Assembly: GCF_023922585.1 (NCBI RefSeq)
Contig: NZ_JAMFTN010000014.1
Location: forward strand, 415,108-479,107
Length of the DNA stretch: 64,000 nucleotides
DNA from: Aliidiomarina quisquiliarum
Lineage (GTDB): Bacteria; Pseudomonadota; Gammaproteobacteria; Enterobacterales; Alteromonadaceae
Direction of reading: 5' to 3'
Shown here: positions 1 through 9,100 of the stretch, piece after piece
Layout: each line of letters begins with the position of its first letter
How positions within the stretch are numbered: position 1 is the stretch's first letter
Notes under the pieces: model-generated
The model's input: only the letters and a program-made list of their open reading frames with translations
Databases searched by the model: none
What the model was told of the DNA's origin: nothing
Position numbers and translations under genes: made by a program

Positions 1-870
1 ATAAGCTTCAGGCCCGTTATCATGAATAACGATAACCAACTGCTCTTCCACTACCTTAGCCTGCACTAAAATAACCCCTGGGGTTTCTAGCCTTGCCACT
101 GCATATTTAATTGAATTTTCAATTAACGGCTGCAAAATCATGCTTGGCACCAGGGCCTGTTCGGCTTCCGGGCTAATGTTTACTTGCACTTGCAAGCGAT
201 CGGCAAAGCGCACTTTTTCAATATCTAAATAAAGCATCAGTGCTTCTATTTCACGCGCTAAGGTAATACGTTTGATTGGATCGTTGTCTAACGAGAAGCG
301 TAAAAAGTCGCTTAGTTTCGAAACCATTTGGTTGGCTGTTTTGTTTTCACTGACCAATATCAAGGTTGATATAGCATTAAGCGTATTAAACAAAAAGTGC
401 GGGTTAAGCTGGTACCGCAGCATTTTAAGCTGCGACTGGTGCGCCATAGACACGGCTTGTAAAGCTTTTTGCTTTTCGTCCTGTAGCAGCTGGTAGTACT
501 TAATAACAAAGTACAAACCGCTCCACGACAGCATAATGTAAAACTTTGCCACGCTGTGTTGTAAATAAAATAACCAGTTGTAGGGCCGGTAACCGAACTT
601 ATATATTTCCCAATGGGTGGCGTTGTCAATTAACGCCCACAGCACCGCCGCTGTATAGGAACAGGCAAGCACCAGCACCAGCAGCAAAAGTGGCTGTGCA
701 TTCCAAATTTTCCGATAAAAGTAGCGCAGCGGTACTGTTATTAAAAAACCCGCATACGCACCCAATAAAATAATAAGCACATAAATGCTACGCATTTCTT
801 GCATAAGCGAGCCAATGTACTGAACAAACGCATAGCCCAGCCACCCTGCAATTTGCAGAGCCCAAAACAT
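1..870 (-). CDS. Sensor histidine kinase, LytS/AlgZ type (partial, runs off the window)
   Basis: The reading frame starts at the ATG ending at 870 and stays open to base 1, so the C-terminus lies outside the window. The first ~125 residues are hydrophobic with several membrane helices. They are followed by a short linker and the His_kinase (PF06580) core: an H-box reading NPHFLFNTLNAIS with the phospho-acceptor His at about residue 158, then an N-box reading PLIENSIKYAV. This architecture is that of LytS/YehU/AlgZ kinases, which pair with LytTR-type regulators. A partner regulator would be expected off the left edge. It is divergent from the M61 peptidase gene. The signal sensed cannot be told from the sequence. 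Confidence 0.88.
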   Translation of the reverse strand, partial: MFWALQIAGWLGYAFVQYIGSLMQEMRSIYVLIILLGAYAGFLITVPLRYFYRKIWNAQPLLLLVLVLACSYTAAVLWALIDNATHWEIYKFGYRPYNWLFYLQHSVAKFYIMLSWSGLYFVIKYYQLLQDEKQKALQAVSMAHQSQLKMLRYQLNPHFLFNTLNAISTLILVSENKTANQMVSKLSDFLRFSLDNDPIKRITLAREIEALMLYLDIEKVRFADRLQVQVNISPEAEQALVPSMILQPLIENSIKYAVARLETPGVILVQAKVVEEQLVIVIHDNGPEAY

Positions 871-1045
871 TTTGTTTCTATCTTCTAATAATACACGCCA
901 ATTCAATGTCAATATTCCATTACATATTTTTAACAAGTGTACACGAAGCAGACTGCTGTTCTCGACCCGCTTAGTCGTTAGAACAGGTTATTCTGTCGCA
1001 CACTGGGTCGTGCTATTGTATAGGCACTATTCCAAGGAGTTTGTT

Positions 1046-2863
1046 ATGACCGTTGTTTCTAGCCTGAATAGCAATAATATTAGCTACGCTATTCATATTG
1101 CTTCGCCCCAGCACCATTACTTTGACGTTGAGCTAACCATTTTGCAGCCCAACACTACCGGCCAAGAGCTGCACTTACCCAACTGGTTACCGGGCAGCTA
1201 CATGATACGTGACTTTGCCAAACACATTGTTAGCTTTGAGGCTAGCAGCAGCTGCGGTGCGCTTACCTACACTCGGCCTAGCAAAAGTAGTTGGCTACTT
1301 GAAGCGACCACTGGCCCTATTCAAGTTAAATACCGCGTGTATGCCTTCGACGATTCTATTCGCGCCGCCTACCTCGACCTGCATTACGGCTTTTTTAACA
1401 CCAGTAGCCTTTGCTTAGAAGTGGTGGGCCAAAGCCATATACCCCACAACCTAACCATTGCTAGCGTAACTGATTTAGCGGTAAAGCATTGGCAGTTAGC
1501 TACCGGTATGCCCGCCGTACAAACCGACAGTAACGGTTTTGGTAGCTACCAAGCAGAAAACTATGCGGCCCTACTCGACTACCCCGTGTTAATGGGCGAA
1601 TTAACCCGCATACCTTTTAAAGCCAGCGGCATACCCCACGAATTAATTTTAGTGGGTAAACACTATGCGAGTACGGCACAACTTGCTGAAGATTTAACAA
1701 AAATTTGCGAAGCTCAGCACCAATTGTTTGGTGGCGCACCTAACTTCGATCATTATCAATTTTTAACTATTGTCACCCAAAACGGTTTCGGTGGCCTTGA
1801 ACACCGAAATAGCACTGCGCTTATGTGCCCTCGCAATGCGCTTGAATATGGTAGTCAGCCCGACCCTAGCGAAGCCTATACAGACTTTTTGTCGTTATGC
1901 AGCCACGAGTACTTTCACAACTGGAATATTAAGCGTTTAAAACCAAAAACTTTTTTGCCCTATCAGCTAGCACAAGAAAGTTATACGCAGCAATTGTGGT
2001 TTTACGAAGGGGTAACCTCGTTCTACGACGATTTATTTGTGTTTCGGGCAGGCTGTATAAGCAGCAAGCTGTATTTAAACCGTTTAGCCAACACCGTAAG
2101 CCGAGGCTTGCGCGGCTTAGGGCCAAGCAGACAAACATTAGTTGAGTCGAGCCTATTGGCCTGGACCACGTTTTACCAACAAAACGAAAACGCGGCCAAT
2201 GCCATAGCGAACTATTACGCCAAAGGTGCCGTAGTAGCGGCCTGTTTAGACTTATTGTTACGTTCAACAAGCGACCACAAAATAAGCCTAGACACGGTTA
2301 TGCAAAACGCTTGGCAGCAATATGGCCTAACCGAGCTAGGTACCAGCCAAAGCGAATTGCTTGCCCTTTGTAACCCACAAGGCAATGCGCGTGTTGCCAG
2401 CTTTTTGCACGATGCTTTGTACACCACCAAAGAGCTTCCATGGCAAGCGCTGTTTGCCGAGTTTGGTATTAAAGTGCAATGCAGTGGCTTTGATATTGTT
2501 TCCCAACAACCAACAACAACCGCAAATGAAAATAATGTTGAGCTTGGTGCAGCCTTGCAAGAAACTCCACAAGGCATGGTTGTACAACGGGTATTTGAAG
2601 GCAGTGCAGCAGCGCAGGCCGGTTTAAGTGCCCGCGACATACTGGTGGCCATTGATGGCCTGCAAGCTACCACCGCAGTAGTGAAACAAGCTGGCCAACG
2701 CTTTCAGCCTGGCGACTGTGTAAGGGTGCATTACTTTCGTGATCACTATTTGCATGCAGCAGAGCTTACTTGGCAAGCCCCAGTTATGGAAAACGTTACA
2801 TTAAGCCTAGCCGACGAAAACCCCAGCTTGCCTTGGCCGCAGGCGAACACGGAAGCACTGTAG
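1046..2863 (+). CDS. M61 family metallopeptidase (glycyl aminopeptidase-like) with C-terminal PDZ
   Basis: A 605-residue protein of the M61 family, which hydrolyses peptides with a Gly/Ala preference. The zinc motif HEYFHNWN lies at residues 287-294, and the third-ligand Glu is in the WFYEGVTSFY segment near residue 321. The N-terminal M61 beta domain carries the NWLPGSYMIRDF signature. A PDZ-like domain (VFEGSAAAQAGLSARDIL) sits near the C-terminus. The frame is open from 872, but I choose the ATG at 1046: it follows an AGGAG-type ribosome binding site about 6 bases upstream, and the protein family begins here. No signal peptide is evident, so it is probably cytoplasmic. Confidence 0.9.
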   Translation: MTVVSSLNSNNISYAIHIASPQHHYFDVELTILQPNTTGQELHLPNWLPGSYMIRDFAKHIVSFEASSSCGALTYTRPSKSSWLLEATTGPIQVKYRVYAFDDSIRAAYLDLHYGFFNTSSLCLEVVGQSHIPHNLTIASVTDLAVKHWQLATGMPAVQTDSNGFGSYQAENYAALLDYPVLMGELTRIPFKASGIPHELILVGKHYASTAQLAEDLTKICEAQHQLFGGAPNFDHYQFLTIVTQNGFGGLEHRNSTALMCPRNALEYGSQPDPSEAYTDFLSLCSHEYFHNWNIKRLKPKTFLPYQLAQESYTQQLWFYEGVTSFYDDLFVFRAGCISSKLYLNRLANTVSRGLRGLGPSRQTLVESSLLAWTTFYQQNENAANAIANYYAKGAVVAACLDLLLRSTSDHKISLDTVMQNAWQQYGLTELGTSQSELLALCNPQGNARVASFLHDALYTTKELPWQALFAEFGIKVQCSGFDIVSQQPTTTANENNVELGAALQETPQGMVVQRVFEGSAAAQAGLSARDILVAIDGLQATTAVVKQAGQRFQPGDCVRVHYFRDHYLHAAELTWQAPVMENVTLSLADENPSLPWPQANTEAL

Positions 2864-2865
2864 CT

Positions 2866-3705
2866 TTAATTTCGTGCGGGCACTAAATACTGGGGATCAA
2901 GGCGTACGCTACCCCAGTTAATGCGCCAATCTAAGTGCGGGCCAGTGGCGCGGCCCGTAGCACCCACTTCAGCAATTTTCTCACCTTGTTTTACTTCTTG
3001 GCCAACGTTCACGTTGATGGCGTGCAAATGCAAAAAGGTAGAAAAGAAGCCTAGCCCATGATCAAGAATAAGTGTGCCACCCGAAAGCACCATACTCGGA
3101 TGCGCTAAACGCACTACGCCGCCTGCCGGTGCATAGACAGGAGCACCAGTAGGCGCTGCCACGTCAAGACCGTAGTGCGGCGTTCGCGGCTGGCCATTTA
3201 ATATACGTTGGCTACCATATACGCCTGAAATACGCCCTTCAGCGGGCCAAATAAAACCATTGGCAAAGTCGTTACGCTGACTACGAAACTGCCGCGCATG
3301 CCATACTTCCTCATTATTTTTACGTATTTCTGCCAGCACGTCAGGATCAGGCGTTACCGTTTGTTGTGGTAAACCGTCGATACGTTGAATATCGAACGTA
3401 CGGCTACCAATAGCAAAGTTTTGCTGCCAAATGTCACCATTTGGATAGGTAACCACCAACTGCGCTGGCCCTGCTTCGTCGCGGCTAAAACCAAATACAA
3501 AGTTACCCGCTTGGCTTACTAATACTGGCTCGCCGTTTAAAGTAATATTCGCTTGCGGCGCCGTACGACCAAATACAATACCGCCTTGTTCGAAGGCGCC
3601 CCGTAACGAAGGCGCGGGTATAGCCCCATGGGCAGCGTTTGCATAAACAGCAGTAAATAAGCTAAGCAAAAACAGCAGCAATGTTGTTTTTAGGGCTGTT
3701 GGCAT
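2866..3705 (-). CDS. M23 family peptidoglycan endopeptidase-like protein
   Basis: A 279-residue secreted protein with a signal peptide ending near residue 24. The LytM/M23 domain occupies the C-terminal ~130 residues. The first zinc-ligand pair is HYGLD (His177, Asp181) and the catalytic-region HLH is at 226-228. The usual terminal HxH motif reads GPHLDW (His257, Asp259), so the last His ligand is replaced by Asp. The N-terminal ~100 residues form a beta-rich domain. It would act on cell-wall crosslinks in the periplasm or regulate amidases; which one cannot be decided. It starts at an ATG preceded by GGAG and converges with the M61 gene, leaving only 2 bases between the two stops. Confidence 0.85.
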   Translation of the reverse strand: MPTALKTTLLLFLLSLFTAVYANAAHGAIPAPSLRGAFEQGGIVFGRTAPQANITLNGEPVLVSQAGNFVFGFSRDEAGPAQLVVTYPNGDIWQQNFAIGSRTFDIQRIDGLPQQTVTPDPDVLAEIRKNNEEVWHARQFRSQRNDFANGFIWPAEGRISGVYGSQRILNGQPRTPHYGLDVAAPTGAPVYAPAGGVVRLAHPSMVLSGGTLILDHGLGFFSTFLHLHAINVNVGQEVKQGEKIAEVGATGRATGPHLDWRINWGSVRLDPQYLVPARN

Positions 3706-3762
3706 GGCTGGGTTCTCCTCGTGTTTTTTAATGCGAACGAGTATAGCAAGTTATGTGGTCGA

Positions 3763-4446
3763 TCAAAGCAAGCTATACCATTGCCATAGAAGGTGTGTTG
3801 CTAATAGCAGTACAATAAGGCCCATTGCCCTATCGAACCAGTAACCATAGCGTAACAGCCAATAGCGCAGCCGAGATTTACCGAGCAACAACGACAGCGA
3901 CGCAAACCAAATAAAAGTAGCCACCGCTAAATAAGCTCCATAAGCCGACTTTACCAGCATTGGGGTTTGCACCGAAATTACCGAAGTGAATAAGGCCAAG
4001 AAAAACATCGTGGCTTTCATATTCAGCCCATTGGTTAAAAACCCTAGCCCGATCGCACGACGAATGCTGGGGGAGCTTTCACTATTTGCCGCTGTAGAAG
4101 GCGAACGACCGTGTTCTGGCTCTGTTTCCTTAGCAGTTTTTTTTGCTCGCAACAACATGGTGGCTAACCATAAAAAATAACCCGCTGCGGCAAGTAATAA
4201 AAATGAATACAGCATGGGTGTGGTTTTTATGACCAAAGCCAAACCAAGTACTGAATAGGTCACATGAATAAGAATACCCAATGCAATACCTAAACTTATC
4301 CACACCCCAACCCTAGCACCAAACCGCACGCTATAACGGCTTACCACCGCAAAGTCGGGTCCTGGGCTTACGACAGCAAATAAATGGGCAATAGCAAGGG
4401 CAATAAATTCAAGCCAATAGGGCGAGTTGAACAATGTTTGTAGCAC
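3763..4446 (-). CDS. LysE/RhtB family amino-acid exporter
   Basis: A 227-residue integral membrane protein with about six hydrophobic helices. The LysE-family signature near the N-terminus reads AVVSPGPDFAVVSRYSVRFG, including the conserved P-G-P-D. The family exports amino acids such as lysine, homoserine or threonine, but the substrate cannot be assigned here. The start is a GTG at 4446, supported by GGAG eight bases upstream. A charged, low-complexity cytoplasmic loop (about residues 105-125) separates the two helix halves. It is divergent from a LysR regulator at 4617, a common arrangement when the regulator controls the exporter. Confidence 0.85.
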   Translation of the reverse strand: MLQTLFNSPYWLEFIALAIAHLFAVVSPGPDFAVVSRYSVRFGARVGVWISLGIALGILIHVTYSVLGLALVIKTTPMLYSFLLLAAAGYFLWLATMLLRAKKTAKETEPEHGRSPSTAANSESSPSIRRAIGLGFLTNGLNMKATMFFLALFTSVISVQTPMLVKSAYGAYLAVATFIWFASLSLLLGKSRLRYWLLRYGYWFDRAMGLIVLLLATHLLWQWYSLL

Positions 4447-4616
4447 CGAGCTGGCTCCTTAAACTTTATTGTATATGCCTTGCTAGGCTTTAGGCATGTT
4501 CGTTATAGTGCCGAATACGTTTACATAATACATTTACATAAAGTAATGCTAGCATAATTTATTGTGTTTCAATGGCTGCACCAGCCACAACGCAATAGAG
4601 TATAAAGGGTAACAGC

Positions 4617-5519
4617 ATGAGTAAAAATGAGTTTCCTTCACTAAATGCCTTACGGGTGTTCGAAGCTGTTGCCCGCCTGCATAGTTTTAAAAACGCAGCG
4701 GCCGAGCTAGGCGTTACTCAGTCGGCGGTAAGCCGCCAACTAACTACCCTTGAGCAGCAATTAGGGGTAAAACTTATTCAGCGCGACAATCGCATGCATG
4801 CCTTAACCACCGCTGGCCAAGTATTAGCCCCAGAACTGCACCGTGTGTTTCGTCAGCTTGAGCGCATTGTTACCTACACCATAAACGAAGGCGACCAAGC
4901 CCGGCGCATTATTACCATTGGTATTAGCCATGAAATTTACACCCAGTGGCTAGCACCTGCATTAGACGAGTTTAAACAGCTTTACCCACATTTAGAACTA
5001 CGCTTTGTGCAATTGCCAGAGTATATGGATCGCAGCAACGAAGACACCCTTACCAGCCAACTACTACGCAATGAAATAGACGTACTGCTGGTGTTCGGTA
5101 AAAGCGCACAGAAAAGCTTACTTAGCCAAGTATTACTTAGCCTACCCTTGCAGCTTTATACCGCCGCTGCCAACGGCACAGTAAGTACACCCGCCAAGGA
5201 ATTCATTCGTATTGACCATCAAACACTACCTAATCAGCTTAGTAGCCAGTTGAAACAGTTCAGTGCATTACAACTAGAGCGCCAAACCAGCGCCCAGAGC
5301 AGCTTAATGGCCGCCACCCTAGTGCCAGTGCAAAACGCTGCGGTAATCCTGCCTGTGCTTTACCAGCAGCTTGCTGAAGCCAATCAACTGCAATGCCATG
5401 GCAACATTGATAGTAACCAGGAATTAGCGGTTATTATTCGTAAAGAAGATGATCGCGAACTAGGTATGGTGGCTTTGCTGCAGTGGCTTGAGTACCGAGC
5501 AAAGCGCTTTAAATACTAG
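4617..5519 (+). CDS. LysR-family transcriptional regulator (GcvA-like)
   Basis: A 300-residue regulator. The N-terminal winged helix-turn-helix (residues 6-65) contains HSFKNAAAELGVTQSAVSRQ, typical of the GcvA/AmpR branch. The C-terminal ~210 residues form the substrate-binding-like effector domain. It lies divergent to the lysE-type exporter with about 170 bases between them, so it probably regulates that gene and itself; the effector is unknown. The start ATG is preceded by AAGGG at suitable spacing. A degenerate coding stretch follows immediately downstream. Confidence 0.87.
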   Translation: MSKNEFPSLNALRVFEAVARLHSFKNAAAELGVTQSAVSRQLTTLEQQLGVKLIQRDNRMHALTTAGQVLAPELHRVFRQLERIVTYTINEGDQARRIITIGISHEIYTQWLAPALDEFKQLYPHLELRFVQLPEYMDRSNEDTLTSQLLRNEIDVLLVFGKSAQKSLLSQVLLSLPLQLYTAAANGTVSTPAKEFIRIDHQTLPNQLSSQLKQFSALQLERQTSAQSSLMAATLVPVQNAAVILPVLYQQLAEANQLQCHGNIDSNQELAVIIRKEDDRELGMVALLQWLEYRAKRFKY

Positions 5520-5839
5520 CCCCTAGCAGGCGCAAAATACCCAGCAGCCGGATTTGGCTCGACCATGGAGCAATGGGCTGCAGGTGAAAGCCCAGTGTAT
5601 TTAAACTCGAATAGTAATGGTGACTCGAAGCACAACATAAAGCACACCATTGAGCACAACTACCGCTACACGCTAGATTATGATTTAGGCGCACTATTTT
5701 TCGAACTGGAATTTACCACCTCAATGGCGCCAAGCTGCCTACTACTGAGCCATTTAAACAACAATTACGCTATTTGGCCATTCACTACCCAGAGTTTATC
5801 GACTCTGGCTCTCCCTTACACATTCCACTGCACTCTTAG
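5520..5839 (+). pseudogene. Degenerate coding remnant, unidentified
   Basis: Directly after the LysR stop, the same frame reads on as plausible protein (AGAKYPAAGFGSTMEQWAAG and beyond, to about 5710). It then turns into unlikely sequence. From about 5725 the +1 frame becomes protein-like (NGAKLPTTEPFKQQLRYLAI and IHYPEFIDSGSPLHIPL) and ends at the TAG at 5837-5839. This pattern suggests one gene broken by a frameshift near 5710-5725. There is no convincing start codon or ribosome binding site. I do not recognise the family. The alternative is a chance pair of open frames. Confidence 0.4.
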
Positions 5840-5865
5840 TTTCTAATTCGTTTTAAATATAACTA

Positions 5866-6066
5866 ATAACCGGCGAAAACAGCGGCGGCTGCGCCGCTTT
5901 GTCTATAACCCGAGGAGCCTTTGCAAGCAATAAACCGAAGCAAGAAAATACCGAGGCAGAAAACAAAGACTGCATGTCCGAGTTAGATCAGAAGCTAGAC
6001 GACATTCTTCATGATTCGCCTGATTTTTCAGCTGAGGACTTTCATGATGAGGAAGTGCCTAGTTAG
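5866..6066 (+). pseudogene. Short open frame, possible gene remnant
   Basis: An open frame without an early ATG reads through to a TAG at 6064-6066. It ends in an acidic segment (MSELDQKLDDILHDSPDFSA and onward) that begins at an internal ATG at 5973. It contains a G+C-rich inverted repeat (5881-5898) that could instead be the terminator of the upstream remnant. The last bases overlap the convergent GGDEF gene stop. It may be a gene tail or a very small protein; no family is recognised. Confidence 0.25.
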
Positions 6067-7924
6067 CAAAACTGTATCTGTTTTTACCGCCTCGTTTACT
6101 TTCATACATAGCCTTATCGGCTAGGTTAAGTAATTCATCGGCGGTAAAAGCATGATCAGGCCAAATACTTATACCAATGCTAGCCCCCACAGTAACGGTT
6201 TTATCGCCTGATAAGGAAATACTATGCTTAATTGTTTCAAGAATTTTTTTTGCGACGAATTCCACATCTCGCTCAGAGCCTATACGAGACAGGATAACCA
6301 CAAACTCATCACCACCTAAACGCCCAACCGTGTCATTCTCACGAACCACTCCTAGCAAGCGCTTCCCTATTATTTTCAATACCTTATCACCACTTTCGTG
6401 GCCACAAGTGTCATTCACCAATTTAAAACCATCTAAATCGATAAAAAGCACAGCTGTATTATGTCGTTCATTCATTTCTTCATGAATAGCCTGATTTAAG
6501 TGCTCCCATAACATGCCGCGGTTCGGTAAGCCGGTTAAGCGATCTTTGTAGGCCATTAACTGCAGTTGAGCTTTTTCAATTTCACGTTCAGTAACATCAA
6601 GGCCTGCGATAAAAAACACATCACCATAAATAGCGATAGAGGTTTCAAAGGAAAGATAGGTTGCATTTTTACTGCGAAAACGAATAAGCCTTGTAATGTT
6701 GGCTTTATCTTTGGTTAATGACTTCAAAGTGGCGCGAAACTCTTCGCGCTCATCTGGATGAATATACTCGATTAAAGTACTTTCCATTAGTTCCTGATAT
6801 GTATATCCCAAAGCGTTCTGAAAGGCTGGGTTAACCTCTTTGAACGCTCCTTTAATATCAGTAAGAACAATGATACTTGGTGTTAGCTCAACAAATTTCG
6901 ATAATTTATCGCTCAACCCTTTAGCAAAACGTTCAGCACTTTTTGTTTCTTTATAAGAAATGCGACGCGTATGCTGAGTCCAAAAAAGCAACGTAGCCAA
7001 TGCAAAGTACAGCACTATAAAAATAACTATTAGAAATAAAATTTCTTTGAAAATAAGCTGAGTAAGTACACTGTAACTTCTTCCCACAGCCAAAACCAAA
7101 GGATTACTCATCATAAATGTGTCTGGAATTATCGTTCGAACAGAAACAAGAGATTCTTGTTGGTTCGCTGTTACAGCTGACTTATAAAATGATTCGGTTT
7201 GACCACTACTTCTATGTTTGCTGAATAAGCTACCTGGTACATTAAGGTTTTGACCAGTAGGTGTGGAGTCACCAAGTGCTTCCCAAACAAATAACATTCC
7301 TTGCCCATGTGCTAAAGAAGCCCAAGACTGTGACGTTGGACGCAGCGAACTGATCAATTGGCTATATTCCACGGAGTTAAGAAGAATAAGAATAAGGCCG
7401 TTAAACTTGCCTTCAGCATTGGTGATAACTTTTGCAAAAGGCAGCAGCCAGTCGCCAAACACTCCTGTAAATGGCGAACTTACGTAAAGCATATCTGCAT
7501 CGGGCGCTGCTGCAACTTCTTTAAAATACTCACGGTACGCAAAAGATTGACCTACCAACACAGCATTACTAGAGTATATCGCCGTTCCACTGGCATCTAA
7601 TATTGTAATAGCCTGAACATGCTGCATTGCGTTGGCTAAACCCATAAGCCGCTCTTGATAAAATACTTGAGAGTTATTGAATGTTTTTTTATTTGCAGCA
7701 AATGAAGATCGAATATTAGTAAGTGTGGTGTTTATATTTTGTAGTTGTTTGCCAATAAGAATACTTGCCGCAGCAGATGAATGGGTAAGGCGTTCTTGTT
7801 CGCGAGAAATAAGCTGCTCATAGCGATAATAAATATGATAGCCAATGAGCACGGCCATTACAGCAGCAGCTACAAAGTAAATGCGCCACTCTTTTTTAAA
7901 GGCTCGTTCGAAATCATAGAACAT
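6059..7924 (-). CDS. Diguanylate cyclase with Cache, PAS and GGDEF domains
   Basis: A 621-residue membrane sensor enzyme. A transmembrane helix at about residues 14-34 and a second near 290-312 flank a periplasmic dCache-like domain. These are followed by a PAS domain (about 340-450, with the IVLTDIKGAFKEVNPAFQ signature) and a GGDEF domain with an intact GGDEF active site at 537-541 (GRLGGDEFVVIL). The predicted reaction is synthesis of cyclic di-GMP from two GTP. The inhibitory RxxD site four residues before the usual position is not obvious. It is transcribed alone, with no partner gene. Confidence 0.9.
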   Translation of the reverse strand: MFYDFERAFKKEWRIYFVAAAVMAVLIGYHIYYRYEQLISREQERLTHSSAAASILIGKQLQNINTTLTNIRSSFAANKKTFNNSQVFYQERLMGLANAMQHVQAITILDASGTAIYSSNAVLVGQSFAYREYFKEVAAAPDADMLYVSSPFTGVFGDWLLPFAKVITNAEGKFNGLILILLNSVEYSQLISSLRPTSQSWASLAHGQGMLFVWEALGDSTPTGQNLNVPGSLFSKHRSSGQTESFYKSAVTANQQESLVSVRTIIPDTFMMSNPLVLAVGRSYSVLTQLIFKEILFLIVIFIVLYFALATLLFWTQHTRRISYKETKSAERFAKGLSDKLSKFVELTPSIIVLTDIKGAFKEVNPAFQNALGYTYQELMESTLIEYIHPDEREEFRATLKSLTKDKANITRLIRFRSKNATYLSFETSIAIYGDVFFIAGLDVTEREIEKAQLQLMAYKDRLTGLPNRGMLWEHLNQAIHEEMNERHNTAVLFIDLDGFKLVNDTCGHESGDKVLKIIGKRLLGVVRENDTVGRLGGDEFVVILSRIGSERDVEFVAKKILETIKHSISLSGDKTVTVGASIGISIWPDHAFTADELLNLADKAMYESKRGGKNRYSFAN

Positions 7925-8011
7925 AGAAAAATATTACTCTGCAATTGACCAGCGCATATGTATTAGCTAATCATTAAAAACATAAGAGTTACTATGCTTG
8001 AAATTTAGGCA

Positions 8012-8034
8012 TAAAAAAAGACCCTTAAGGGTCT
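8012..8034 (-). terminator. Rho-independent terminator of the tRNA operon
   Basis: The inverted repeat AGACCCTTAAGGGTCT (8019-8034) is followed, on the minus strand, by a run of T residues. It sits about 55 bases past the 3' end of tRNA-Leu, where the Gly-Cys-Leu transcript should stop. Confidence 0.75.
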
Positions 8035-8089
8035 CTATTTATTCTTCTTTTTATTGTTTTTAATTTTACTTAGCTTTGTATCATCGTAT

Positions 8090-8176
8090 TGGTGCCCGGG
8101 GCCGGACTTGAACCGGCACGTTGTTACCAACGAGGGATTTTAAATCCCTTGTGTCTACCGATTCCACCACCCGGGC
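8090..8176 (-). tRNA. tRNA-Leu (anticodon TAA)
   Basis: The minus strand folds into a class II tRNA. The acceptor stem is GCCCGGG/CCCGGGC, the anticodon loop TTTAAAA gives anticodon TAA, there is a long variable arm, and the T arm contains GGTTCAAGTCC. The 3' CCA is encoded. It is the last of three tRNAs in the operon. Confidence 0.95.
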
Positions 8177-8226
8177 AAACACGATGTTACATTTCTGTAT
8201 ATTACAACTTACGTCTTACTTGAGTC

Positions 8227-8300
8227 TGGAGGCGGGTCCCGGAGTCGAACCGAGATCCACGGATTTGCAATCCGCTGCATAGCCATTCTGCCAACCCGCC
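8227..8300 (-). tRNA. tRNA-Cys (anticodon GCA)
   Basis: The minus strand gives the acceptor stem GGCGGGT/ACCCGCC, the anticodon loop TTGCAAA (anticodon GCA), the T arm GGTTCGACTCC and an encoded CCA end. It is the middle gene of the Gly-Cys-Leu cluster. Confidence 0.95.
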
Positions 8301-8315
8301 AGACACTTGAAATAT

Positions 8316-8391
8316 TGGAGCGAGTAACGAGATTCGAACTCGTGACCTCAACCTTGGCAAGGTTGCGCTCTACCAGCTGAGCTATACTCGC
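8316..8391 (-). tRNA. tRNA-Gly (anticodon GCC)
   Basis: The minus strand gives the acceptor stem GCGAGTA/TACTCGC, anticodon GCC within CTTGCCAAG, the T arm AGTTCGAATCT and an encoded CCA end. It is the first gene of the cluster. A Gly-Cys-Leu tRNA set next to pgsA and uvrC is the usual gammaproteobacterial arrangement. Confidence 0.95.
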
Positions 8392-8438
8392 GCACTTCAT
8401 TTCAGTTCTTGCGTGTGGCACTTGCCAAACGCAGGGCC

Positions 8439-8466
8439 ATTCTACTCATAGGGACTTCCCAGTCAA
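8439..8466 (-). promoter_or_regulatory. Sigma-70-like promoter of the tRNA Gly-Cys-Leu operon
   Basis: On the minus strand the -35 box TTGACT (8461-8466) is separated by 16 bases from the -10 box TAGAAT (8439-8444). A G+C-rich stretch (GGCCCTGCG) follows just after the -10 box, as in stringently controlled stable-RNA promoters. The start of transcription would lie about 40 bases before tRNA-Gly. Confidence 0.65.
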
Positions 8467-8506
8467 CCATTAATTGCAGATTTTTGTTCGTTCGCTCAAA
8501 TTTTAG

Positions 8507-9064
8507 CTAATTCGTATTATTTTCAGCCGTTAACTCGCTCCAGGCGCTCATTAAATACACTTGCATGGACCAGAGCGTAAGTACCGCTGCAGTGTAAAGA
8601 GCAACCGTTGCTGTTGTTTTAACGAACAAATTTGCGTCCCAGAGTAATCCGGTAAGCGCTATCATTTGTGCTGTGGTTTTAATTTTACCCAACGATGATA
8701 CCGCAACTGCGTCACGTTTGCCTACTTCTGCCATCCATTCCCGTAACGCCGAAATGATTAGTTCGCGGCTAATTATAATTAAAGCTGGAATAGTTATCCA
8801 GAACGTTTGGTAATACTCCACTACCACGATAAGTGCTGCAGCCACCATTATTTTGTCGGCAACGGGATCGAGGAACTCTCCAAATTTCGTATGCTGGTTT
8901 AATTTGCGCGCAAAGTAACCATCGAGGCCGTCGGTTATTGCCGCTAACACAAAAATACAAGCGGCAATAAATTGCGCTTCTTTAATTGGTAAATAGAAAA
9001 AAACCAAAAAAACCGGAATTAACAAAATACGGAAGGACGTTAATAAGTTGGGAATATTCCACAT
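8507..9064 (-). CDS. pgsA: CDP-diacylglycerol--glycerol-3-phosphate 3-phosphatidyltransferase
   Basis: A 185-residue inner-membrane enzyme that makes phosphatidylglycerophosphate, the committed step to phosphatidylglycerol and cardiolipin. It begins MWNIPNLLTSFRILLIP, typical of PgsA. It carries the CDP-alcohol phosphotransferase signature with its conserved Asp and Gly residues (DGLDGYFARKLNQHTKFGEF and the following LDPVADK) at about residues 45-75. Four hydrophobic helices are visible. It lies just downstream of uvrC in the same orientation and upstream of the tRNA cluster. Confidence 0.96.
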   Translation of the reverse strand: MWNIPNLLTSFRILLIPVFLVFFYLPIKEAQFIAACIFVLAAITDGLDGYFARKLNQHTKFGEFLDPVADKIMVAAALIVVVEYYQTFWITIPALIIISRELIISALREWMAEVGKRDAVAVSSLGKIKTTAQMIALTGLLWDANLFVKTTATVALYTAAVLTLWSMQVYLMSAWSELTAENNTN

Positions 9065-9100
9065 AAACTATTCATTCTCTTTTCAATAGGTGTACGGTGT

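Noticed and set aside
272-773. Short open frames in the first 800 bases on both strands
   Set aside because: They lie inside the histidine kinase gene, whose own frame gives clear H-box and N-box motifs.
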